Under the pieces are notes generated by a model. It searched no databases, was not told the DNA's origin, and saw nothing but the letters and a program-made list of their open reading frames with translations. Below are positions 16,082 through 23,018 of a stretch of 23,018 bases of DNA, one piece after another. Origin of the DNA: CAYGUK01 sp964352985 (GTDB lineage: Bacteria; Pseudomonadota; Gammaproteobacteria; JAHCLG01). Position 1 is the stretch's first letter. Each line of letters starts with the position of its first letter. The stretch spans positions 1-23,018 of the forward strand of contig CAYGUK010000060.1 in the NCBI GenBank assembly GCA_964352985.1. The letters run 5' to 3'. The translations under genes were made by a program, and so were the position numbers.

Positions 16082-16597
16082 ATGAATAAAAAATTATTGT
16101 CTACTTTATTGGTTAGTGCTTTAGGGATTTCAAATTTAAGCTTTGCTAATGACTATCAATGTCAATCTGGGTTTGTGTTTTATTGTGAAGCAACACAACC
16201 TGGGCAATGTGCGAGTGTAACGGGTGCTAAAAGTAAATGTTATATCACAACGGCAGGTGTTATGCCGGATGCGACTTGGCAATTTGCACCACCTTCCAAA
16301 GCGGTCAATAATCATAATTTAAGTTTGGTGAATAGTGATCAAAATTGTTCGATATTAACACCTGGTGTTTATGCGGCTTTACGGACGAATGAAAATTATG
16401 TGCTTTATGATAAAAATGATCAGGCTTCAATGTGTTTTTATAGTATTCCTAACTCCTCTGGCGATTTAAATATTGCGGCAACTTTTTCTATTAATAATGG
16501 TTGGCATCCTAAAGATATGTCAAATTGGAAGCAAGGGTCAATCGCGAATGTATACGGCTGTGGTCAAAAAGATTGTGAATTAACGACAAGTAATTAG
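16082..16597 (+). CDS. Small secreted Cys-rich protein, unknown function
   Basis: The 171-residue precursor has a Sec signal peptide (MNKKLLSTLLVSALGISNLS then FA, cleavage probably after residue 22). The mature part of about 149 residues contains eight cysteines (27, 35, 43, 53, 89, 118, 150, 155), enough for four disulfides, and three tryptophans. It also has the segment CSILTPGVYAALRTNENYVLY. I do not recognise a family. The AGGTG ribosome site upstream of ATG 16082 supports the start. There is no sequence likeness that I can see to the secreted protein at 8012-8455, apart from size, export and cysteines, but it occupies the same position relative to an RTX gene. A periplasmic or surface location is expected. 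Confidence 0.75.
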   Translation: MNKKLLSTLLVSALGISNLSFANDYQCQSGFVFYCEATQPGQCASVTGAKSKCYITTAGVMPDATWQFAPPSKAVNNHNLSLVNSDQNCSILTPGVYAALRTNENYVLYDKNDQASMCFYSIPNSSGDLNIAATFSINNGWHPKDMSNWKQGSIANVYGCGQKDCELTTSN

Positions 16598-16812
16598 TAG
16601 TATCTCATTAAAAAAGGCTTTTGATTGACAAGGTTTTCATATAATTCCCTGAAAGTTCAGCATTATATATTTTAGGCCATTGTGGAATAATACATTATAA
16701 TATTATGCTACACTTATTTATAGTTGTAACAAATTATCAGTTGAAATGTTATAACTTAGGTGAAAATGATTTGAGGTTAAATTAGGACTATAAATCAAAA
16801 GCATAGGGATAT

Positions 16813-16854
16813 ACACCTCAGGCTTGAGTATAAAGTTGAAGTGGGTTGAGGTGT
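16813..16854 (+). promoter_or_regulatory. Hairpin that would sequester the RTX adhesin Shine-Dalgarno
   Basis: ACACCTCA (16813-16820) is perfectly complementary to TGAGGTGT (16847-16854), with a 26-base loop. The right arm contains the ribosome site GAGG (16848-16851) for ATG 16856 or 16859, and one GU pair can extend the stem inward. Another short pair (CTT with AAG) can form inside the loop. It parallels the hairpin at 8570-8595 in front of the other RTX gene. The pairing is seen; a switching role is inferred. Confidence 0.5.
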
Positions 16855-16855
16855 T

Positions 16856-19800
16856 ATGATGATTAAAGAGATATCTAATAAGATTTTTTTACTTAAAGAT
16901 CTAATTACTCCACCGGCAAATACGCCTTCGATATTAAATAATTTTCAAGTTCAAGATAAAAATGGAGATGCTTCTGCATTTAGCTTGAATGGCAATTTAT
17001 TGATTTTGGATCATAATAACAGTGTTAAATTGCAAAACGTTAATCTTCAACAACTTAGATTTAATAATTTTAATCCCAATTTTTTTAATGATGAATATCA
17101 AGTTAATATCTTAGGTGAGAATGGTCAATCGTTTAATGTGCAATTTTATAGAGATTTCACGATTATTGATAGTGATGGCAGAATGTATCAATATGGTGAT
17201 TTTATTGGTTCTTTATCTATTCCGGTTAATGTATTTCAACTATCAGAAGGTCCTGATTTTAATATAGACCGTGAATTTATTGGTCCCTTTCTTTTAAACA
17301 CAGATGTCGATAAAAACTATGGATTAAATCAAAATATCTTTGATTTACAAAAATCAATTGATACACAAGATAAACTCACCAATATTTTCACATCAAATTT
17401 TAATTTTTTTAGACAATTATTAAATTCTAATGATATTGCAGAAAGCACAGAAGAAAATAATTTTATCTTGATTAATGAGCCACCCACTAATCCGCCTGGC
17501 AATAATGGACCAGAAAATAATGGACCGGGTAGTGATGGCCCCGGTAGTAATGGTCCTGCGAATACTTCACCAATTGTCGTTAATGATAGTTACACTACAA
17601 ATGAAGATGCGAATTTAATTGTTGCAACAGCAAATGGTATTCGTGCGAATGATATCGATGTTGAAAATGACGCAGTTATTAGTTTAATTAGTTCTACATC
17701 AAATGGTACGCTCTTATTTAATTTAGATGGAAGTTTTAATTACACACCTAACGCTAATTTTTTTGGTCAAGATACTTTCAGTTATCAATTAACTGATAAT
17801 GAATTTACAAGTGTCATTGGTCTTGTCACGATAAATGTTAATGCTGTTAATGATGCACCGCTATCTTTTAATAATGCGTATTCGACAAATGAAGATAACC
17901 CTCTTGTTGTTAATGTTGCAAATGGTGTATTAAATAACGATAGTGATATAGAAGGTGATCCTTTAATTGCTCAGTTAATAACGAATGTCACAAATGGTAG
18001 TTTAATATTAAATAACGATGGTAGTTTTTTATATTTACCTAACCTCGATTTTAATGGTGTGGATTCTTTTACTTATGCGAGTTTTGATGGAACAGTACAA
18101 GGGAATATTGCGACGGTGTCTATTACAGTTAATCCTGTGAATGATTTGCCGGTTGTGGTTGATAATGCTTTTACCCTGAATGAAGATGTTGTTTTTGTAG
18201 CAAATTTAGCAGATAGCATTTTAAATAACGATAGTGATGTCGATGGTGATCCATTAAGCTCATTCTTAATTACCGATGTGACTAATGGTTTATTAACTTT
18301 AAATTTTAATGGTACTTTTACATATAACCCTGATCCGGATTTTAATGGTATTGATACTTTTAGTTATCAGGCAAATGATGGATTTGGTAATAGTAATATA
18401 GCGACAGTTTTTTTAACCGTGAATCCCGTGAATGATTTGCCGGTTGCATTTGATGATGCTTATGCCCTAAATGAAGATGGTTTTTTTATAGGAAATTTAG
18501 CAGATAGTATTTTAAATAATGATAGTGATATCGATGGTGATCCATTAAGTTCAATCTTAATTACCGATGTGACTAATGGTTTATTAGCATTAAATTTGGA
18601 TGGCACTTTTACTTATATCCCCGATCTGGATTTTAATGGTATTGATGCTTTTAGTTATGTGGCCAATGATGGATTTGGTAATAGTAATATAGCGACAGTT
18701 ACTCTTACCGTTAATGGAGTTGATGATCCACCTGCTATTTCAGCGCCTGTGGCGATTAATACATTCGAAGATACGTTTACTGTGATTCCTGGATTATCTG
18801 TGAGTGATCCTGATGGTGATCTGACTGATCTGAAGTTAGATGTTATATCGGGTTTTTTAAGCGTGATTCTATTTGGTGGTGCGACAATTTCAGCTGGGGC
18901 AAATTTCTCTAATGATTTAACGATTTCAGGGCTTCAAAGTGACATTATTAATTCATTAGCTTCTTTAAGCTATATTGGGAATGCTAATTCAAATATTGGA
19001 GATATTTTAAGGGTAACGGCAACGGATGCAACGCTGCTTAGTGATGTTGAATTGATTCCAATAACACTAGAGCCTGTGAATGATGCGCCGAGTGGTTCTG
19101 ATAACATTATATCATTTAACGCTTTTGGGAATACGTATCAAAATTATAATTTCGTTGCGAATGATTTTGGATTTAGTGATCCTGTTGAAGGAGATGGATT
19201 TCAAAGTGTGGTTATTACCACATTACCGAATTCTGGTATATTGTTATTTAATGCTCTTCCAGTTATTGCTGGAGATGAAATTGTTGCTGCTGATATTCCA
19301 AATTTACAATTTAAGCCAGATAATTCAAATTCTATTAATTTAATATCAACGGTGTTTAATTATTCCATCGAACCTTCATTTACTTTTCAAGTACGTGATA
19401 ACGGCGGTGTGCTAAATGGTGGAATAGATTTAGATCCGACTCCAAATACGATTTACTTAACGACAGATCCCAATATCTATCTTAGTAATACAAATACAAC
19501 TATTAACTATACTGAAAACGTTAATCAATTTACATTTAATTTAGCAAATAATTCTGATTTTACAGTTAATGATATCGCTAATGGGTCAATATTTGATGAC
19601 ATCATAGCTGGTGATGAGCTAGATTTTTCCATTGAAGTGATTGCACAAAATACTGGTGTTTCAGGCAATACAACTCGTTCTTTAGTGAAGGTTGAACTTG
19701 GGGATGACACCCTTAATGGGAATGATGGCGTTGATACAATATTTGGTGATAATAATTCGTTAACTCTAAATCTAAGTGCATTTGGACATGATGCTGTATT

Positions 19801-20425
19801 TTTTTATGCTTCGGCAAACTCACAAGTTACTGGTGGTGATGATATTATAAATGGCGGTAATGATAATGATACTCTCTATGGAGATTGGTCAATTGTAACG
19901 ATCAATTCAACAGTTGATAATTCGGGAGGAGGCGCGACATTTAATGTAAATGCCGGTGAATCTCCTGATACATTTACTACTGGTGGGAATGATGTGATAA
20001 ATGGTGGTGATGGTAATGATATTATTTATGGTGATATTAATTCTATTATTGTAAATGTATTACAAGATGCTATTTTGCAACCTTCGCAATTTAACAATGG
20101 ACAAGATACTATCACGGGTGGTGCAGGGAATGACATGCTTTATGGTGATGCTATTAATATTAGTGCCGATGCAATGAGCGTTTCAGCAGCAGATTTATTT
20201 GTTTTTGCACCGGGTAGTGGTAATGATACGATTTTTGATTTTAATGATGCTTTAGATTTACTGGATGTTAGCGCTTATGGCTTTGCTGGAATTGGTGATG
20301 TTTCTGTGACAGTGGTGGGTTTAAATACGGTGATAGATTTAGATCCTTTGCTAAATCCAGGTGTTGATACGATAACGCTTGATAATTTTGGCGGAGTGAT
20401 TACAGCAGCCGATTTTGTTTTTTAA
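16856..20425 (+). CDS. RTX adhesin with tandem cadherin-like repeats
   Basis: The 1189-residue surface or secreted protein begins with an unfamiliar beta-rich region (about 1-205), then a Gly-Pro-Asn linker (about 208-238) of four-residue NGP/DGP repeats. Four cadherin-like repeats of about 97 residues follow (about 239-622), each with NED, a NDxDxxGDPL calcium loop, DGTFTY and a NPVND-type junction. A divergent repeat spans about 624-745 and another bacterial surface repeat about 746-870, ending NGGIDLDPTPNT. Four RTX blocks occur at about 948-1100 (GGDDIINGGNDNDTLYGD, GGDGNDIIYGD, GGAGNDMLYGD), separated by long inserts. The end (GNDTIFDFNDALDLLDVSAY to ADFVF) is a typical type I secretion C-terminus. 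There is no Sec signal and no LapG-type di-alanine site that I see. ATG 16859 is an equally possible start. Confidence 0.9.
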   Translation: MMIKEISNKIFLLKDLITPPANTPSILNNFQVQDKNGDASAFSLNGNLLILDHNNSVKLQNVNLQQLRFNNFNPNFFNDEYQVNILGENGQSFNVQFYRDFTIIDSDGRMYQYGDFIGSLSIPVNVFQLSEGPDFNIDREFIGPFLLNTDVDKNYGLNQNIFDLQKSIDTQDKLTNIFTSNFNFFRQLLNSNDIAESTEENNFILINEPPTNPPGNNGPENNGPGSDGPGSNGPANTSPIVVNDSYTTNEDANLIVATANGIRANDIDVENDAVISLISSTSNGTLLFNLDGSFNYTPNANFFGQDTFSYQLTDNEFTSVIGLVTINVNAVNDAPLSFNNAYSTNEDNPLVVNVANGVLNNDSDIEGDPLIAQLITNVTNGSLILNNDGSFLYLPNLDFNGVDSFTYASFDGTVQGNIATVSITVNPVNDLPVVVDNAFTLNEDVVFVANLADSILNNDSDVDGDPLSSFLITDVTNGLLTLNFNGTFTYNPDPDFNGIDTFSYQANDGFGNSNIATVFLTVNPVNDLPVAFDDAYALNEDGFFIGNLADSILNNDSDIDGDPLSSILITDVTNGLLALNLDGTFTYIPDLDFNGIDAFSYVANDGFGNSNIATVTLTVNGVDDPPAISAPVAINTFEDTFTVIPGLSVSDPDGDLTDLKLDVISGFLSVILFGGATISAGANFSNDLTISGLQSDIINSLASLSYIGNANSNIGDILRVTATDATLLSDVELIPITLEPVNDAPSGSDNIISFNAFGNTYQNYNFVANDFGFSDPVEGDGFQSVVITTLPNSGILLFNALPVIAGDEIVAADIPNLQFKPDNSNSINLISTVFNYSIEPSFTFQVRDNGGVLNGGIDLDPTPNTIYLTTDPNIYLSNTNTTINYTENVNQFTFNLANNSDFTVNDIANGSIFDDIIAGDELDFSIEVIAQNTGVSGNTTRSLVKVELGDDTLNGNDGVDTIFGDNNSLTLNLSAFGHDAVFFYASANSQVTGGDDIINGGNDNDTLYGDWSIVTINSTVDNSGGGATFNVNAGESPDTFTTGGNDVINGGDGNDIIYGDINSIIVNVLQDAILQPSQFNNGQDTITGGAGNDMLYGDAINISADAMSVSAADLFVFAPGSGNDTIFDFNDALDLLDVSAYGFAGIGDVSVTVVGLNTVIDLDPLLNPGVDTITLDNFGGVITAADFVF
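18131..18712 (+). repeat. Tandem 291-bp repeat inside the adhesin gene
   Basis: Two consecutive 291-bp units (18131-18421 and 18422-18712) encode cadherin-like repeats three and four. By hand alignment the 97-residue products differ at about 19 positions, and long identical DNA stretches remain, such as TTTTAATGGTATTGAT and the run encoding NDGFGNSNIATV. This indicates recent duplication and gives scope for repeat gain or loss by recombination. Repeats one and two are more diverged. Confidence 0.85.
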
Positions 20426-20583
20426 AAAATTGATTTGCATTTATTATAAATTATTATTCTAACAGTGCTTTTTTATATGAAAACACACTTTAATTATTAT
20501 ATTTTATTTTATAATCTCTAATTTAATTACAGTCCACAATGGCTGAATACTAATATAGTAACAAATTTTTAGGAGAAAGATGA

Positions 20584-21111
20584 ATGAGTCAACGGATAGT
20601 CACTGGGGTGGATAAAGATGGTAATTCAACTATAATTCAACAAGATCAAGGGATATCTTATGATCAAACAATCAATCCTGGTTGGACGAGTATTGAATTA
20701 TGGCGATCAAACGAAAAACCTATTTGTGAATCGAATTTGGATCTTATTGATAAGAATAAACCAACTTTAACACCACCAAAACAAGGGACTGCTGTTAGAT
20801 TTTGGTATTTTCAGCCACAAGGTAGTGGTTTTGATAATTTATCAAAAGAAGAGATGAAAAAATTGTGGCATCGATATGCTGATAAAAATGTATATGATGA
20901 TGCCAGAATGGAAAAACATATTCTCATGCATCGTACTAATACACTAGATTATGGCATCATATTATCAGGTGAAGTGGTGTTAATACTAGATACTGAAGAA
21001 GTCACCTTAAAAGCTGGGGATATTGCTATTCAACGTGGAACCTGGCATGCCTGGGAAAATCGCACAGATAAAGAGTGCGTTGTTGCTTTTATTTTAATTT
21101 CTAACGAATAA
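20584..21111 (+). CDS. Cupin-domain protein
   Basis: The 175-residue cytosolic protein has a C-terminal cupin domain (about 105-172). The first motif is HRTNTLDYGIILSGEVVLIL and the second is AGDIAIQRGTWHAWEN, with His155 and the WxN that typify a common single-cupin family often found beside oxidoreductases. The usual HxH of metal-binding cupins is absent (MHRTNTLDY), so metal binding is uncertain. The N-terminal half (about 1-100) contains an RFWYFQPQG segment that may complete the fold. Function is not assignable; binding of a small acidic or aromatic ligand is typical of relatives. AGGAG at 20571-20575 supports ATG 20584. The stop lies only five bases from the stop of the convergent chemoreceptor gene. 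Confidence 0.85.
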   Translation: MSQRIVTGVDKDGNSTIIQQDQGISYDQTINPGWTSIELWRSNEKPICESNLDLIDKNKPTLTPPKQGTAVRFWYFQPQGSGFDNLSKEEMKKLWHRYADKNVYDDARMEKHILMHRTNTLDYGIILSGEVVLILDTEEVTLKAGDIAIQRGTWHAWENRTDKECVVAFILISNE

Positions 21112-21114
21112 TAA

Positions 21115-21148
21115 ACTTAAAAAGAAGACCATTCATTATTGTCTTCTT
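21115..21148 (-). terminator. Intrinsic terminator overlapping the end of the chemoreceptor gene
   Basis: On the minus strand AAGAAGAC and GTCTTCTT (plus positions 21141-21148 and 21122-21129) form an 8-bp stem, followed by TTTTAAG. The stem includes the codons for the last residues of the receptor and the T-run runs into its stop codon. Confidence 0.55.
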
Positions 21149-23018
21149 CTGCAAAATCTAAAAAGTTTGCCGCATCGTTAGCCGGCGATAGATCAAGTTT
21201 ATTGGTTAAGCTTACTGATTGATTGAGCGTGAAGAAATTCATCATTTTAATCATCTCACCCGATTTTTCGCCCATAACTTGACTGACTGCCGCAGTTTCT
21301 TCAACTAATGCAGTATTTTGTTGTGTAATATCATCCATTTGATCAAATGTCGTACTGATTTGTGTAATAGATTCGGCTTGTTCATTTGCGACAATTTCAA
21401 TTTCATTAATAATCTTATTGACTGATTGCACAACATGATTAATTTTATCTAACGCATCACCTGATTTTGTAACGAGCTCAGAACCATTCTTAACTTTTTT
21501 CACGCTATCATCTATTAATGCTTTTATTTCTTTAGCCGCACTTGCGCTTCGTTGCGCAAGTTCCCTGACTTCAGTTGCGACAACGGCAAAACCCCGGCCT
21601 TGTTCTCCTGCTCTTGCTGCTTCAACGGCGGCATTTAATGCCAATAAATTCGTTTGAAATGCAATATCATCAATCACACCAATGATATCAGATATATTAT
21701 TACTACTTTCGTTAATCGAATGCATCGAGGTAATCACTTCTGCAATTATTTGGCTACCGGATTTTGAGCTAAGTTCGGCTTCTTGTGCTAATTTATTTGC
21801 TGCAGCAGTTTGTAATGCGGTGTTTTTAAGTTGACTTGAAAATTCTTGAATAGTGCAATTTGTTTGAGCTAGAGAACTAGCTTGTTCTTCAGTTCGTTGG
21901 CTTAAGTTTAAATTGCTATTTGCAATTTCTTTACATTTTTCTTCGACATCAGAACTGGTGTGTCGAATATTTGAAATAGCTCCAGTTAATTGTTCAATGG
22001 TTTTGTTGGCAAATCGTTTTACTTCAAGATACATGCCATCATAATCGCCTGTCATCTGTTTAGTTAAATCACCTTCAGCCATCGCACCAAAAGTGGTAGA
22101 AACATCAATCATGAATTGCTGATTGATATCAATGATTTTATTGATGCCTTCAGCTATTGTATAAAAGAAATCATTTTTACCTTCTAAATTTACAGAAATA
22201 TCTAGTATCCCACTACCTACATTTTCAATAACATTGCTTATTTCTTTTTCAATGAGTTTTTCCGAAGTAACATCAATTAATTCGAATACGGCACCGATGT
22301 ATTGCTGTTTGGAATTGAAAATAGGTGTAATAAATCCATCTAATGATATTTGATCAATATTAATTTTTATGTTGGTAAGATTTGTCAATTCCTGGATATT
22401 AAGTATTGGATTATCACTCAGCTTTATCAGCTCACTTAGACTGAATTCACATAGATCTTTACAGTTAAAATCTATTCCTGGTTTAAGTTTTAATATTCCT
22501 TGATATTGTGTAAGTAATACGTTTGCTTTTTTATTGGTATAAAACACATGTGAATCTTTGTTTGCAACCATAGTAGGGGATGATGCATTATTAAGTGCTT
22601 CTGTGATCCTCGTTAATTCTTCAGTGTGAATAGCATCTTGTTTTTTACGGTCCGCTAAATTAGACTGCATTATATTGAGAGAGTTAAGTAATCGACCTAA
22701 TTCATCATTCGCACCTTTATCTATAATACTGTCTAAATTTCCGTTAGCAATATTATCTGCGATATTTATTAAATTACTTGTTCGACGTTTAATATTTTTT
22801 GCTATGGTAATAGCTGAAGTTGAACTTAAAATTAAAAATATTAATGCGAAAAGAATTTGTAATATCAATATGTTTTTTATTTGACTAGCTTTTCTTTTGG
22901 TAATTTGTTTTAAGTTTTCAATTTGAGCTTGTTCGATTTGATACAATAAATTTAACTTTGCTAATGTTGCACTATACCATTTTTGTTCTGAAACATTTTG
23001 CAGATGATTATTATCATT
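21117..23018 (-). CDS. Methyl-accepting chemotaxis protein, 5' end outside window
   Basis: The frame stays open to the right edge, so this is the C-terminal 633 residues of a longer receptor; a TTG at 22946 is not its start. Numbering from the first visible codon, a short extracytoplasmic end (about 1-45) leads to a transmembrane helix (about 49-73, ILILQILFALIFLILSSTSA). HAMP follows (about 73-125, NIADNIANGNLDSII), then a PAS-like region (about 137-255) and a HAMP-like unit (about 312-345, GAMAEGDLTKQM). The methylation helices flank the signalling tip at about 452-485 (AFQTNLLALNAAVEAARAGE then QGRGFAVVATEVREL), which binds CheA/CheW. The protein ends EWSSF, matching the xWxxF tether that recruits CheR/CheB. 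At least one further transmembrane segment should lie beyond the edge. Confidence 0.93.
   Translation of the reverse strand, partial: NDNNHLQNVSEQKWYSATLAKLNLLYQIEQAQIENLKQITKRKASQIKNILILQILFALIFLILSSTSAITIAKNIKRRTSNLINIADNIANGNLDSIIDKGANDELGRLLNSLNIMQSNLADRKKQDAIHTEELTRITEALNNASSPTMVANKDSHVFYTNKKANVLLTQYQGILKLKPGIDFNCKDLCEFSLSELIKLSDNPILNIQELTNLTNIKINIDQISLDGFITPIFNSKQQYIGAVFELIDVTSEKLIEKEISNVIENVGSGILDISVNLEGKNDFFYTIAEGINKIIDINQQFMIDVSTTFGAMAEGDLTKQMTGDYDGMYLEVKRFANKTIEQLTGAISNIRHTSSDVEEKCKEIANSNLNLSQRTEEQASSLAQTNCTIQEFSSQLKNTALQTAAANKLAQEAELSSKSGSQIIAEVITSMHSINESSNNISDIIGVIDDIAFQTNLLALNAAVEAARAGEQGRGFAVVATEVRELAQRSASAAKEIKALIDDSVKKVKNGSELVTKSGDALDKINHVVQSVNKIINEIEIVANEQAESITQISTTFDQMDDITQQNTALVEETAAVSQVMGEKSGEMIKMMNFFTLNQSVSLTNKLDLSPANDAANFLDFAEEDNNEWSSF

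Noticed and set aside
8604..20425. CRISPR array suspected from regular short repeats
   Set aside because: The repeats are in-frame, codon-periodic and encode RTX or cadherin-like motifs; there are no unique spacers of constant length between identical repeats.
22946..23018. TTG at 22946 as the start of the chemoreceptor
   Set aside because: The frame continues without a stop to the window edge and encodes plausible extracytoplasmic sequence, so the gene is cut by the window.

Overview
The window comes from an AT-rich, Gram-negative, probably gammaproteobacterial chromosome. Supporting this are a GlpG-type rhomboid protease with the NRho domain, a type II haloacid-dehalogenase-like protein of proteobacterial form, large RTX proteins of the type I secretion class, a flagellar hook-like protein and a chemoreceptor with a CheR-type tail. 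An RRM protein with a Gly/Arg tail, a carotenoid oxygenase and two eukaryotic-flavoured hypothetical proteins (one LRR-like, one HAD-like) would suit a host-associated lineage such as the Legionellales. That placement is inference; no rRNA or other phylogenetic marker is present.

Layout. Positions 1-4300 carry small housekeeping or accessory genes: a small membrane protein, an SSAT-like GNAT acetyltransferase, an RRM RNA-binding protein, an AraC-family regulator followed by a HAD hydrolase, and a two-TM coiled-coil protein. Between the acetyltransferase and the RRM gene lie an apparently decayed reading frame and a MITE-like inverted repeat. Positions 4600-7900 (minus strand) hold two unrecognised cytosolic proteins and an EamA-type transporter. 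Positions 8000-11750 (plus) hold a small secreted Cys-containing protein and a protease of about 1034 residues with order RTX, two cadherin-like repeats, subtilisin, PPC. Positions 11750-15900 (minus) hold a carotenoid oxygenase translationally coupled to a small unknown gene, a solitary flagellar-hook-like gene and a rhomboid protease. Positions 16000-20430 (plus) repeat the pattern of 8-11.7 kb: a small secreted Cys-rich protein followed by an RTX adhesin of about 1189 residues. A cupin protein and a chemoreceptor running off the right edge end the window.

How the parts fit. The window is dominated by envelope and surface functions: two secreted Cys-containing proteins, two giant RTX proteins, a rhomboid protease, a hook-like protein and a chemoreceptor. 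No type I transporter (HlyB/HlyD/TolC-like) is encoded here, so export would need components elsewhere. The most notable regulatory signal is that both giant RTX genes, and none of seven other leaders I compared by eye, have a perfect 8-bp inverted repeat that would bury the Shine-Dalgarno sequence in a hairpin. This suggests post-transcriptional control of the two proteins.
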